Below are positions 1-12,035 of a stretch of 64,000 nt of DNA, piece by piece. The first letter of the stretch is position 1. Each line of letters opens with the position of its first letter. Position numbers and translations under genes: made by a program. The notes under the pieces were generated by a model, which saw only the letters and a list, made by a program, of their open reading frames with translations, made no database searches and had not been told where the DNA came from. Source of the stretch: Andrena cerasifolii. Its lineage: Eukaryota; Arthropoda; Insecta; Hymenoptera; Andrenidae. The stretch spans positions 2,170,001-2,234,000 of the forward strand of contig NC_135118.1 in assembly GCF_050908995.1 (NCBI RefSeq). Direction: 5' to 3'.

Positions 1-474
1 ACACGTCACGTGACCTGGCCGATTCGGCAGGTCGGTATTACAGCATTTTTTTCTGCACAGAAATGGTAATACCGATAGATCGACGATTACCCGGTGAACG
101 CGAGAGGGAGCTGTTTGCTATTTCTGTATTCTATTCTGAATAAGGAAAGAAATTCTCAGTTCTTTCGTTATACTTATAAAAATTTAAACGGAAAGTCGGC
201 TGGAACTGTAAACGTAGAAAATTCATTGTACATTTTAATTACTTGAAATGTGCTTGTGCTACAATATTCTACGTTAGCAGTAAGGAATTCTAAGTGAAAA
301 GGGAAAATAGATGAGGAAATGTCCCCAGAAAATGAAATTTGTTAGGTTAGACATTTTTTTACTAGCAAAGCACCGAAACAGAACATGAAATACACTTATT
401 ACACGTCCTCTGCAGAAAGCAGTTGTCAACAAACATTATATATACAAAATTGTATTGAATGTTGAATTGGGCTA
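1..474. other. AT-rich DNA without a recognisable gene
   Basis: No open frame with coding character or splice structure is visible. A short interrupted inverted repeat (GGTCGGTATTAC near 31-42 against GTAATACCGAT near 67-77) may be the edge of an element cut by the window start. Confidence 0.5.
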
Positions 475-748
475 GTGAAAATGCGCAGACTGGATGCGCG
501 TGATTATTATGTGGTCGGCTCCTCGAAGTGGCAGAAAATATAACCTGATTGCTATACCCGATTTCCTAAAGATGCTGTTGTGACGTAATAATAATATTTT
601 GAAAGGATGATAAGGTAGTTCACAAATGTTTCGTAAAAGAACGAAATGGCCACTAAACATTTGTTGTCATATACTTAGGTTATATTTTCTGTCACTTCGA
701 GGAGCCGACCACATAATAATCACGCGCATCCAGCCTGCGCATTTTCAG
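475..748. repeat. Fold-back element, about 70-bp arms
   Basis: Arms at about 476-547 and 678-748 are near-perfect reverse complements. They start TGAAAATGCGCAG and end CTGCGCATTTTCA, around an unrelated core of about 130 bp. The layout is that of a small non-autonomous DNA element (MITE). Any frame across it is a by-product of the palindrome. Confidence 0.75.
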
Positions 749-910
749 TAGCGGATTTCATGAACGAATTCTGAACTGGAATAATTATGAAACACAATGT
801 TTACGGGGTTTATTACTATTTTATGATGCTTCAATTCCTTTAATGATCCTGTCCATATAACCGTTGGCTATTAACAAATAATATAAAAAAGGTACTCAAA
901 AATATTGGGA

Positions 911-1538
911 TGGCTTAGTGCACACATATTGTATGTCTAGTTTTTATGAAATTTGAGTTTTTATATGCAAGAAATAGTGCTTGACTGTTTATGCTGCATA
1001 AAAATTACATTTTTATCTTTTTTATAAATTCATCAAAAATTATATTTTTGTTTATTGTATGTCCCTGAATTTATTATGCTGAGTGCACAAATGTTGTGTG
1101 TCCATGCCAGAGGATGAAAATAGTCTTGGAAAAATGTGACAATAAATAAAAAAATTTTAAAGTCTTCCTATATCTACCGCGAATTACTTTTTTATTTCTG
1201 TTACTTTAAAAATAAATATAATATTGAAGTGAGATTATTTCCAGTATTATTCCTTTCATTCATTTTTATATAATATCATTCAGTATAGTATGTCCTCCTC
1301 TGTACTTGGTTACAATAGCATGTCCAACTTCCAAGCATTATTGTCGAGTTATTATTATAATTTTGCAGATTCTAATACTAATACTTATACTACTAATTAC
1401 ATACTTTCAGTGATACCTATATTACAATAATGCAAAAAGCATTTATGTAATTATAAAGTACCATTGAATATTTGAACCTGTTTTTCTCAAAAACGCTAAA
1501 AGTGGACATACAATATGTGTGCACTAATTGTAAGCCAT
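911..1538. repeat. AT-rich element with ~27-bp terminal inverted repeats
   Basis: Left end TGGCTTAGTGCACACATATT is matched in reverse complement at 1510-1538, with one short indel. The interior is AT-rich, non-coding, and carries further degenerate TATGTCC motifs near 1067 and 1290. Class unknown. Confidence 0.6.
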
Positions 1539-1990
1539 CGATGTACAATAGGAATTTTTTTTTAATGTAGGTTAGTCCGTTGTTGTTCTAACTGCCTGAA
1601 TTACTATGACATAAATACGACAGCGATTTCAAGTGATGTATATGTAACGATAAAAGCATTAATTTAGTAAATGTATACAATTCCCAGCAGTTCCTATGTC
1701 AATGTATGCCTAAAATGAATATAACCTAACCTACAATCGTCCGAAAATGCATACATTGACTCCATCATGCTTTTATTGTGGCTCGTATATCCAGCTATCG
1801 CTTCAGTTTTGCTATGAATCCACGTTGGCAGTCCTGTGGCGCCGCAAGCGCGCCATTTAGCACAAACGCGCTGAAAGAACGCGTGTTCGCCACGCTAGGG
1901 GATTGTAAGCTGACAAGTCAATCAGCGGCGAGAACGGCGACACCGTGTTAGTGTCGCTCAGAACTTTAGTTTTAAGCATTGCATCTCTCT

Positions 1991-2034
1991 CCTCGTGGCA
2001 GTCAGCTTTTTCCACGTGCAAGGCTGCCACGAGG
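1991..2034 (+). other. Perfect 11-bp stem hairpin
   Basis: CCTCGTGGCAG (1991-2001) pairs exactly with CTGCCACGAGG (2024-2034) across a 22-base loop containing CCACGTG. It sits in a GC-richer island (about 1830-2180) unlike the surrounding AT-rich DNA. The island ends in sequence reminiscent of an LTR leader, but no paired LTR is present. Function unknown. Confidence 0.45.
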
Positions 2035-2265
2035 TTTCTCTCTGTACCTGAGTTGATATATTAAACTGTTATTGTTCATTTTATTACTCATCGAATATTT
2101 CATTTTTTGTGGACCTGCCCTGGCACCAGTGCCTCCGTAGGAAAGTACCCCACAGTCCTCCCGAATAGGCGCCATCTCGTATCTACTACCTCAACTAAAT
2201 TTGTCACGTGACTTGCTATGTATTATCGCCAATGTGGCGGAACTCTGATTTGGGAATGTAGTTAC

Positions 2266-2574
2266 GATTTTTCGTTTTTCGTTCTTATATGAGCAGATTT
2301 TGGCCTGGGAGAGGTCTCATTCGAAAGAAGAAGACTCAATGCGGAGCGCTCTGCTCACCGTTTGAGTCACAAAACTCTTTTAGTGACCTAAAAATGCTTG
2401 GATTCTGCGGGTATATTTTGTCGACTTTTGCTTTACTTTGGACACTGATATTATTACATATCAACACAATCTCGTTGAACCATGAGCAGAGCGCTCCGCA
2501 TTGAACCTTCCTCTTTCGAATGAGACCTCGCCCAACCCCAAATCTGCTCATATAAGGACTAAAAACGAAAAATC
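2266..2574. repeat. Fold-back element, about 90-bp arms
   Basis: Arms at 2266-2356 and 2483-2574 are inverted copies with a few mismatches. Both contain GAGCAGAGCGCTCCGCATTG or its complement and a TATGAGCAGATTT block. The core is about 125 bp. The frames on both strands here mirror each other and are not genes. Confidence 0.75.
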
Positions 2575-2630
2575 CCGAACCCATGTTTCGGGCCAGATTG
2601 TATCGGTATACAGCGCGCTGCATTACCCGT

Positions 2631-3056
2631 GTCTACCCCCTTAACTTCCTGTCCCAATTACCGGATTCGCTTTAAAAATACGAAAACGTTTCAAAAGTGC
2701 TTATTTTGCTATTTTTCATAAAATTGGAACCTTTTATGATATAATAAACACTTTACATAAGTGCAAATCATGATAATTATCAATTTATTCACTACTGTAA
2801 AGTATGTGTTCCTTACCATTTTCGGTAAGGATTTAGGTAAATCCATCGAAATCTTCATATGCATTTTTGAATTTTTTTTCTATGCTTTGATTGTTTAAAA
2901 ATCCAACCTTCTCGTTTGTAACACATATATTAATAGTTTAATTTAATTAAAAAATATTCTTTCCTTATTTATGTATGCGAGTTTTTTTGTACGACTTCGT
3001 TAAATATAAAGGCACGGTAATAGGGACAGGACACGGTAATTGGGACATCTACCCTA
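2631..3056. repeat. Repeat with TGTCCCAATTACCG ends
   Basis: TGTCCCAATTACCG at 2650-2663 recurs inverted at about 3032-3045, next to TCTACCCTAG. The same termini bound a cleaner palindromic copy at 30073-30299, so this is probably a second, more diverged or expanded member of that family. Confidence 0.5.
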
Positions 3057-3380
3057 GATTATATTAAATAAATGTGCTACACACAAAAATAAGGACCTGT
3101 AGAATTAATATAAATAAATAAAACACATGAATTCTTCCTCCGTTTCTGATATTTAGAGGATTTCAGTTCTACATTAATATAAATATTTGAAAGATAGACG
3201 GGAAACCGAAATACCAGTAGAGGGAAACTGTGTAGCTGGGAGGCTCGTCGGGGTGGGTAGTCAGAGGCTGGAGGCTGATACGGTAGGTTGGGTTAGGTAT
3301 ATCGAAGCTGGACTTTCGCAGTGTTGCCATTTTGCCTTCAGCACGGCTAGTACTAGATTCGGCTGTGTACTAGACTAACA

Positions 3381-3534
3381 GCAAATTCGGTATCTCTCAC
3401 TGACTCTGAGCTGGTGCCAGTAAATGACTTGAATTGGTTGATTCTTATAGAGTTATCTTCGTCTCTATCAGAAACAACCAATCCAACTCATTTTCTGGCA
3501 CCGGCACAGAGTCAGTGCGCGATACCGAATTCGC
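3381..3534. repeat. Small fold-back element, ~60-bp arms
   Basis: The left arm begins GCAAATTCGGTATC and the right arm ends GATACCGAATTCGC. Both carry the block reading CACTGACTCTG or its complement. It is a nearly complete hairpin with a loop of about 35 bp. Confidence 0.7.
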
Positions 3535-4013
3535 TATAAACTACTGGACGTGTCTGAACCAACCTTAAAGTTGATATATTAACGTAACAAATAAACAACT
3601 GACTACAGTTGTTTTTTAATAGAACATCATATAAAGAAATAATTTAAACAGGGTGATCAATTTTGATATGTAAAGTTCACCATTATTGTTTCATAATAAA
3701 TATTTCAATTAACACCCGATGGTTCGTAAAATACAACACGTTCAGCAAAGTATGAAAACATTTTTGGAAACTCGAGGTTGTGAATCACGCAATAATCTTA
3801 GAACAAGCTACGTAATTCGAAGTATGACATAACCTCCAACTATCTTTTGCATCTACTTAGAGTTCTTAATTCCCTATCAGCACCTATCAGTCGTAGCGGT
3901 ATAGTGTTATATAAATAAATGTATGCATATTGGGTTCCATATTTATCATAGGTCTACACCATATTAATTATACTCTCGTCACAAATGCAAGTAAAGTCTC
4001 TTCCTGACATGTA

Positions 4014-5400
4014 CAGGGTCATCCGTTAAAACTGCAACCTACGCGCGCGCGCGAACAAACGAAATGGTAACATCGCCTCACGGACGCATTCCACTGCAAC
4101 CACCGGCCCGGCGTTCGGAGCTGTGATGCCAGATCGAGGACGAGTTCCCTCGAGAATTTCCCCCACCTCGCGCACACTACGCCGGAGCTGCGTGTCCGTG
4201 AGTTGGACTCCGAAGCGCCGAGCTCACGGATACGCTGCTCCGGCGTAGTATGCGCGAGGTGGGGGAAATTCTCGAGGAAACCCGTCCCCGATCTGGCATC
4301 ACAGGTTCGGAGGGCTGTCAGCGACCGCTGAACAGCAGTGACGCCCGAGCCTCAAAAATTTTAACTAAGTTGCACTGTTTCAAATTAACGCAACAAAGAG
4401 CTGTGCGGAATTTCTCGGCCCAGGTAAGCTAGCCGCGCGCTCCGCTTTTATGATCGGTTTACCACTCGCACCCCAGATTACTCTAATGAGGTTTGAAAAC
4501 AGTGTCGACTGGTTTCGTACCCGTCTTAATTTCAAAATTTTTAGCTACAACAGGGTTGACCGTGGCGCTATACCTCTGTACAGAGAGATTTTTCGCCACC
4601 TGCGTGTAAAAGCCACAATAATGGCCCATCGTTCCAAAAATGTCATTAACGAAATTGAGTAGCTAAAAGGTTAAAACATTCAGACACAAAAATTCTAGAA
4701 AAAAATTCAAAGACCGCTATAAACATAGACACGTCCTATTAGTTGCCCTTTACGTCCGATCTATGCATGCACTACATTAAGGATAAAATTATAAAAAAGA
4801 AAACCAGAACAATAGATTCTGAGGTCTGCAGAACTAACACATAATTGAATAAAAATTTAATTTCTCAATTTATGAAAGTAATGACACAGAAACAACTAGC
4901 CTATTGATTATCAACATCATGAATTTTAAAAAGAGCATTCAAAACAGAATCAAATAAACAGTTTGCAAAAGCTTTTCACAACAATTACGGTTAAAAAATT
5001 GATAAAAGAAAAATTAAGTACACGTAAAATATTTTACATTATCCATCATTAAGAGGGAATAATTTTTCCTCAATTTTCGGTGCAAATTTCATTCCGATAT
5101 CTTTTATAGTTCATAACTTTTACGAAAAAGGTCCCAAATTCTTCAACCTGGGCCGGGAAATTTCAAATAGCTCTTTACGACCTTAATTTGAAAGAGACCA
5201 CCCTAAAATTTTTGAAGCTCGGGCATCACTGCTGTTCAGCGGTCGCTGGCAGCCCTCCGAACGCCGGGCCGGTGAATGGTTGTAGTGGAATGCGTCCGTG
5301 AGACAGTGTTGCCATTTTCGTCTGTTCGCGCGCGCGCGACGATTGCAGTCGTGAGACTGCTGTAGGTTGCAGTCTTAAGATTACAGAGCGGATGATCCTG
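4014..5400. mobile_element. CAGGGTCA-family TIR element, copy A
   Basis: The ends read CAGGGTCATCCGTTAAAACT and the complement, and TA lies immediately outside both (4012-4013, 5401-5402). Arms of several hundred bases contain the shared block CAGCGACCGCTG. No transposase is visible. TA duplication and CAG ends suggest mobilisation by a Tc1/mariner-type enzyme. Related copies lie at 33930-34795, 51734-53054 and 62006-62960. A 184-bp hAT-type element is nested at 4121-4304. Confidence 0.75.
4121..4304. mobile_element. 184-bp hAT-type fold-back MITE, copy 1
   Basis: A near-perfect hairpin beginning CTGTGATGCCAGATCGAG and ending in the complement. It is flanked by an exact 8-bp target duplication GTTCGGAG (4113-4120 and 4305-4312). 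An 8-bp duplication is diagnostic of hAT-like transposition. It interrupts the copy-A element. Confidence 0.9.
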
Positions 5401-6118
5401 TATAGTAATTGAAAAATTAATTAAATATTGTATTTTTGATTATACTATCATTATTTTCAATATATCATCCACTTATGTTCAACAGAAAGTATGTAATAGA
5501 AAAAAATTAAAATTTATTCAAGATCATTTCATGTAAAAATCAAATATTACAGAAGTATCAAAGAGTTTTGGAGAGGGAAAACAAAGAAAATTACGTTACA
5601 TTAAATAATATTCATATAAATCATAAAATTTTACTAAATCCCAAGAAACTCCAATAATTCGATGTGTCCATTTTGAATCAGATCTTAATGTATATGATTA
5701 TGTGATGGCAAAGACCATATTTCTTAAATTTTGGTAAATTTTATTTGTAACATATTGTAACCGACTTGTTTCCAAACTTAATGACATAATAAATTCTTTT
5801 TTTGAAGGATTCAAGTATTGTAGATTTAACACCAGTCTGTGTTACAAACAGACAGCCCCCTAAAAAATTCTATCATCCAATAAAAGGTGTTGTAATTCCT
5901 CTAAATAGAATAGAAGTGATTAATTGATTAATTGTTTTACTTTTATCTCCATATTTTCCCTATATTTATGGTTTTAGGATTCATGAAAAATTCAGTAGAG
6001 ATAGAAAAATTAATATACTAAAAATAATGCTTTAAATATGTTTGATATTATGAAGCTTTAATTTCAAAAGCATAATTTTTGTCATACTAAAATTTTGATC
6101 CATGTAGTCGAATCAGTA
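5401..6118. other. AT-rich stretch, possible degraded coding relic
   Basis: No gene can be supported. A frame near 5655-5700 spells IIRCVHFESD, which faintly recalls the Cys-x2-His pair of THAP zinc fingers, but the surrounding frame is broken by stops. It is recorded only as a hint. Confidence 0.15.
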
Positions 6119-7793
6119 CATACACTCCTCACATTAATTAAAGGATCACCTCTAGGAACCCGAAAAATAGGGACAAGTTCACATGGTCATAACTCCGGCA
6201 AAAATCGTGGTATCGATATTTTGAAACTATGATTTGAAAGCGTGGAATCCCTACTTTCAGCTGCCTTTTCAGATTTTAGCTGTATTACTTTTCGGCAAAG
6301 TTATAACGATATAAAGAGCACTTGGTCAATTTTAAACAAATTTCTTCAACTTGCAAAAGTCCCATGGAGAGTATAAATTTTTTTACACAAATCCTACTTA
6401 CACCAGTCGAAAGTGACTACTTTTCTGTGTAAAAAGAGAGTAATAAATTTATTGTGCGATTTTTTTTGACCGAGTTATTCAACTTTGAAGCAAAAACCGT
6501 TTTTGTTTACTTTAGTCGCTTCTGGCAAGCGAAGGAATCATCGTAGAACGTTCATGAAAAAAGCAATAGAAACATCAGTCTTTTCTCTTTAAGACGCATC
6601 TCTGACGTTTTCGATTCGATTAAAATTTCGGTCTATGATGTTCCTTCGAAAATATGCTTAAAAATTGCACAAATTCCATTTTTTCTTCAACTCGCTGTAT
6701 CTCCGCGAGGGATGAGCGGAACATCAATGTGTTAAGCTCAATTCTAAAGCGGAGAGTCTCCCGATTCTTTTGAGTTCCACCGGAACGCGCTGCGATAATT
6801 TTTTACTTGTGACCTTTAAGTTAGAAGTTACCGTTTGGAAAAAAGTTCTCGAGCGGCCTCGTGACTGTCGTACCGCCGGCATTGGCACCACCAATGGCAT
6901 ATCGCTTGGAGGTGTTTGTCATATTTGTGTGCACACACAGGAACATTCGGTATCGTCGGTGTTATTCGGCTCGCTTTCGGCTGCTACCGTCACTTATAGC
7001 GGCGGGTGGGGATACGAACAAGAGTGCTCGCTTCCGTGGGAACGACCGACAGTGCGACACATTTTGTAGCCTTATTTTTTCGAAACGGTAACTTCAAACT
7101 TAAAGGCCACAGGTAAAAAATTATCGCAGTGCGTTCAGTTGGAACTCAAAAGAATCGGGAGACTCTTCGCTTTAAAATGAGCTTAAGATATTGATGTTCC
7201 GGTCATCCCTCGCGAAAATACAGCGAGTTGAAGTAAAAATGGAATTCGTGCAATTTTTAAGCATATCTTCGAAAGGACATCATGGACCGAAATTTTAATC
7301 GAATTGAAAAAGTCAAAGATGCGTCTTAAAGAGGAAAGACTGATGTTTCTATTGCTTTTTCATGAACGTTCTACGATGATTCCTTCGCTTGCCAGAAGCG
7401 ACTAAAGTAAAAAAAAACAGTTTTTGCTTCAAAGTTGAATAACTCGGCCAAAAAAAATCGGACAAGAAATGTATTACTCTGTTTTTGCACAACAAAGTAG
7501 CCGCTTTCGACTAATGTAAATAGGATTTGTGTAAAAAATTTCATACTCTCTATGGGACTTTCGCAAGTTGAAGAAATTTGTTTAAAATTGACCAAGTGCT
7601 CTTTATATCGTTATAACTTTGCCGAAAAGTAATACAGCTAAAATCTGAAAAGGCAGCTGAAAGTAGGGATTCCACGCTTTCAAATCATAGTTTCAAAATA
7701 TCGATACCACGATTTTTGCCGGAGTTATGACCATGTGAACTTGTCCCTATTTTCGGGTTCCTAGAGGTGATCCTTTAATTAATGTGAGTGTAT
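6119..7793. mobile_element. Large fold-back element with ~740-bp arms
   Basis: The arms, about 6131-6855 and 7075-7786, are long inverted copies. They start CACATTAATTAAAGGATCACC and end in its complement. The central, GC-richer 220 bp (6855-7075) is unique. Frames crossing the centre are not conserved between the arms, so no gene is called. With no transposase it is a non-autonomous, fold-back class DNA element. Confidence 0.8.
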
Positions 7794-8585
7794 ATTTTTC
7801 GAAAATGATAGTATGATTTGAGTCAACCAGTAGAAGTTGATGTCAGCAATATTAGACAGACACAGAACATGCCTTCAAAACTCCGAAGACTAATAGTACT
7901 AAGGAATAATGGAAAATTAAATGGCTATATGTACCTCACGTCTGCATTTAAACTGTTATTTCTTAATTAATATTTTCACTTGTGCTTTTTATGTTATTAT
8001 AATTGAATTTAAAAAAAATTGAAGTTGGCTAAAGTCCCCTTTATTATAGGAATTACAAGTAATCCACCCAACATCCCAATAATGAGAAAAAGCGTTAATG
8101 CGAGAGTAAGAATTTTGATATGTATAGCTGAAAAATAACATAATTCTAACATGAACTGATAGAGTAATGGTATCGAAGGTGTTGCTTAATGCATATAATT
8201 AATATTATCACTTCTTATTACTGCACAGTAGAAAATACTCGGTGATTCAAAAAAGAAGAAATCACAATCGCAATTTCCAAGAGTTTTGTCAAGAAGAGGA
8301 AACAGTTTGGATCAGACTAGTTTTGAAAACATAAGTAAATTCAGCGTTCTCCTTCTGTATCTCCATTTTCTACTCTGGTATTATCTCTCTTTTTCGAAGA
8401 CCCAACATTTTATTGAGCTCTTTGAAATGTGTCCAGTAGAGGACAGTGGGAATTAAATATATACGTTATTAAATCGAACAAAAAATAAATAATAAACATT
8501 GGTATGTGCTAGTATCTTTATTTTCCAATGATGTAAGATCTAACAAGCTACAGTTACAATACTCTACTCTATCGTTCATAATGTA

Positions 8586-8591
8586 TTTATT
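8586..8591 (-). terminator. Poly(A) signal of the secreted-protein gene
   Basis: AATAAA on the minus strand, 31 bases after the stop codon of the gene at 8622-9972. This predicts a very short 3' untranslated region. Confidence 0.6.
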
Positions 8592-8621
8592 AGAGTTGCA
8601 AAGAGAAAGTGCTTATTCTCG

Positions 8622-9972
8622 TTATTCACTTTCAACTGTGACATCCATTTTAAGGCTGGTGAGCATATTATCCTCTTGCTTGAAGTCGCATTCGATTCTG
8701 TAATCACCAGGATTCATGTCGCTAAACCAAGAACTAATGTCGCAATCTTTAGCAGATTGTTCGCCCTGAAAAGTAAAATTCACGTGTATGCAGACTTTAC
8801 AGTTAATCCATTTTGTTCACCAGTCCTAAAGTTCCAGAAAATTTTTACTAAAACTGAAATTATACTAGCATCAAGAATTTGGAATGGAATCGGTATAACA
8901 TTATACATTCTTACTTCAGCGATCGAGCATGAATCATCATCAGGTTCAGGATAGTCAAGTGACCCACATATGTTATAATCTGCGAAATCCTTCATTGGCT
9001 TCTCAAACTTTTTGTTTAATGTATTGACCATATTTTCACCCTGATATATTCTTATATCAACCTAAGGAGAATTATTAAGTTTTTTAATCATTCTTATTAT
9101 CATAACAATTACATAAATTCCTCTGGAAACTTCTTTTACATATATGTAGGTATTCATGGAAAATATTTACTAAGCAGAAGCAAAAAGTTAAATATGGAAG
9201 TAATTGTACTCTGAGAATTATTATACAACCACCAGAGGATTGACTTCCTCTCGATGAATATAATCACAGTATGGGTTGTTAACATTTGAATTGGTAGTGC
9301 TGATTGCATACCTCTATTATTCCTGGACAATTTTTCTTAACTTTGATGGTCGAAGCGATCAGATTGTTTGCAAGATCATAATTCCAGGAGTCAACCACAT
9401 CGTTACCAGGGACATCTGCGTTAAAACTGGTCACTGTGGCTTTATTTTTCGCCTGATAAATAGAAACAAAAATTTGTTACGCAAAAAAAGAACAAAGACA
9501 GTTTAGTTGATATAAAATTAACATTCATTTCTTTGAAACTTAACAACACGGGATGTTAGTGACAGAAAAATATGACGTGGATATAGCGGTAGGTCTTCCA
9601 TGCAGATAATAATTTTCAATATTTCATGATATTCTAAAGATTAATAACTTATTAAAGATTAATGACTTATAAAAACCTCAAGGGTACGTCTAACTACTCA
9701 AGTATTTCCGAATTAATTACCTCATTGCTTGGTAAAAAATAATAAAAATTAAGTTCATTAATGGGCGAATTCCATTTACACCCAAATCACCCGCAATCCC
9801 CTAGATTTCACTTACATATCGCGAACGCGGCGGGCGATCTGGGCGTACATAAGTGGAATTCGCCCAATATAGAGTTAGAGGAAAATTTTCAAATTACTTC
9901 AACACGTGACCACGAAGCAATACATAAAACGAAAAGTAATAAGAATTTTGTAATTCCAATTGAATACTCCAT
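8622..9972 (-). CDS. Secreted 168-aa cysteine-containing protein (family unknown)
   Basis: Joined from four minus-strand exons: 9972-9898, 9452-9312, 9061-8915 and 8765-8622. All introns are phase 0 with GT-AG borders (donors GTAATT, GTATGC, GTAAGA; acceptors TTTATCAG, CTCCTTAG, CTTTTCAG). The product is 25+47+49+47 residues. Residues 1-20 are a clear signal peptide with hydrophobic core FLLLFVLCIA, so the protein is probably secreted. The mature part has five cysteines (in NCPGIIE, YNICGSL, DSCSIAE, KDCDISS and RIECDF) and ends MDVTVESE. The late PGDYRIECDF segment resembles the C-terminal pattern of insect DUF1091 or ML-type (lipid-binding) secreted proteins, but that assignment is inference. 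An ATG 25 codons before the first donor fixes the start. Splicing and frame are directly visible; function is not. Confidence 0.75.
9763..9865. repeat. GGGCGAATTCC-family MITE in intron 1
   Basis: The ends are GGGCGAATTCCATTTAC and the complement of GGGCGAATTCCACTTA, flanked by AAT on both sides. It lies in the first intron of the secreted-protein gene, about 30 bp past the first donor. A longer relative is at 54343-54655. Confidence 0.7.
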
Positions 9973-10095
9973 CACGACGTTTTGAATAAGAACTACTCGA
10001 TAAAGATTAAAAATAAGACTGTTCTGGCTTTGGTGCGCAACTCGTATTTAAACCCATAAAACGTGTTAGTGTTTGTTACCGAATGTTTTACAACA

Positions 10096-10242
10096 ATGAA
10101 ATTTAAACAATTGCCTTATATTGAAGCATCGCTCATTGAATTAGATGCTTTATCTCGATGGTTGCGTGATACTTTATCGTTCATCAAATTGGAGATCGTG
10201 GGAACTCTTAACGTGGGAAAAAATTCTTATGATATCACATAG
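10096..10242 (+). CDS. Unrecognised 48-aa frame, possible gene fragment
   Basis: A plus-strand ATG frame of 48 residues ending at TAG 10240-10242, divergent from the secreted-protein gene. Upstream are ATTTAAA (10049) and a TTAGTG start-like motif about 30 bases later. Residues 36-44 read GTLNVGKNS, similar to a GTPase G1 loop but with Asn where Ser/Thr is expected. It could be a first exon, a gene fragment or chance. No splice donor that extends it is obvious. Confidence 0.25.
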   Translation: MKFKQLPYIEASLIELDALSRWLRDTLSFIKLEIVGTLNVGKNSYDIT

Positions 10243-10350
10243 AACACGAAAATGTCAAAATGAAATTTTGAATTCTAAATAACTGCATCTTTAAACAATA
10301 TTTCTGGTTCTTTTAAAAGTATAGATCAATATTTATAAATTTATACAGGC

Positions 10351-12035
10351 CGCCCAGATAGCACAGGACATCTTAAAGACGTCCATTTTACGCCCATTTT
10401 AGGTCCGAACGCCTGTCGGCCTGACTTGTGAAAATGGACGTCTGTAAGACGTCCAGAAGACGTTTTAAAGACGTATTTCGTTCAGAGCACGCCTTGGTTA
10501 CGTCCGAAACAGGCGTTCAAAAGAGGCTGTGCGCCATCTGAGAAATGTCGATACATTAGGGGTGGTATTCTCAGTCGTTGCTTATTCTTAGGGCGGTGTT
10601 CTAAGTCGCTACTTATTCTTAAGCAAATGCTTAAGCATTCAGCATCCTTTACTAGCTACTAGGTTAGTAGAGGATGCCGTATGCTTACAACGATCTTAAG
10701 AATAAGCAACGACTGAGAATACCGCCCTAGGATACATTAATTCAAGGAAAGCAGGGATTGTAACCGCTGTCTAACCCAAACCATCCACGAAATATGGATA
10801 GATCGAACAGGTAAAGCCTAATTAGATCTACATGCATATATACATAAGTACATACTGGTGTATATAAATGTTTATAAACATTTTCCCAAAGAAACAATGA
10901 AAAACCAAAAACACAGGGGCATTTGTTTAAATGTTTCTGACCGAATGTATGCAAACCGGTTTTATACAGTTTTTATATTGTTTTCATACAGTTTTTATAC
11001 AGCATTCATAACGATTTTGTACAGTTTTTGTATATTTGTTTCAGTATTCGCGGTCACAGGTATGTATTAGTTCTAGGTTAGGGTGGAATAATTTTTAAAT
11101 TTTAGGTTAACGAATTTGCAAATTTTTATGGTTCCAATCATTATAATTTTGTGAAACGGGCGCTAACGTCGTTGATGACCAATGGATGTTGCATTGCTAT
11201 TTAGTTGACCTCGGCAGAAAAAGGAAAGAAGATTTCCATAAATTAAACGTAGCAACGGTTTTAATATGTAACTATCACCCTTATTTTACTGCACCTAATA
11301 TTGATTACTGTAAAATTCAATGTAATGTTTCCTCGAAATTCTTCTTTAAGGTGCAGCAGAACACAGGGAAATGGCAGAGAATAAAAAGGTACAGAACTAT
11401 CCATACAAGCATGGTTAAAAAGAGCCTGCGATAGGAAAACGTTCATGCCGAAGATATTTTAACAAAGCGAGTAACACTACAGTCTTTATTTAATTGTTTG
11501 TATAGGGTATTAGTTAATTTCACACCTCTTTTTATTTTAGAGACGATTGCAGATAAATTGAGTTTGCTGCACTTGATGAATAAACAATTATACTTTGTAT
11601 AATTTATGTATACTACCTACATGTCTACATATTTTATCTATTTTAAGGGCACATCCATGTTTATTTTAAGTGTATATCCTGCATAGTTTGTATATTCTGA
11701 ATATTCGACCTCGTACTAACATGTTCTTGTATCTATTGTAAGTGCATATATTCTACATTATTTCTGAATTAAATAAATGAAATAAATTGTTATCGAGTTT
11801 GATCTTATTTTGAAAACCATTTACTTCCTTAAATTTTTATTCGAACCAGTACCGACGAACGTCTTAAAAACGCCTGTTTCGGACCTAACCAAGATGTCTA
11901 TAAGACGTCTTAAAGACGTACTGTTTTGTAAAAATGGACGTTTTTAGGACCTTTTTAAGGCGTCTTCTGGATGTTCGTGGATGCCTTTAAGACATCCTGA
12001 ACGCCTGGCTTGGACGTCTTTGTACTATCTGGGCG
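10351..12035. mobile_element. 1.7-kb element with CGCCCAGATAG termini
   Basis: The ends are CGCCCAGATAGCACAGGACA and the complement of CGCCCAGATAGTACAAAGAC. The outer 180 bp on each side repeats the motif CTTAAAGACGTC. The interior is AT-rich without a transposase frame, so the copy looks non-autonomous. A partial relative with the same CTTAAAG-rich edge starts at 19089. A 168-bp MITE is nested at 10560-10727. Confidence 0.7.
10560..10727. mobile_element. GGGCGGTATTC MITE, copy 1
   Basis: A hairpin with ends GGGTGGTATTCTCAGTCG and CGACTGAGAATACCGCCC, flanked by TAG on each side (10557-10559, 10728-10730). It contains an extra duplicated end segment compared with copies at 14014 and 26259. 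Nested in the 10351-12035 element. Confidence 0.8.

Noticed and set aside
5540..5900. THAP-domain gene
   Set aside because: Only one short HFESD-like segment is suggestive and stops break the frame; insufficient evidence.
6770..7091. Two overlapping ORFs of 76-99 codons
   Set aside because: They span the arm and centre of a fold-back, the two frames compete, and neither has recognisable protein features.
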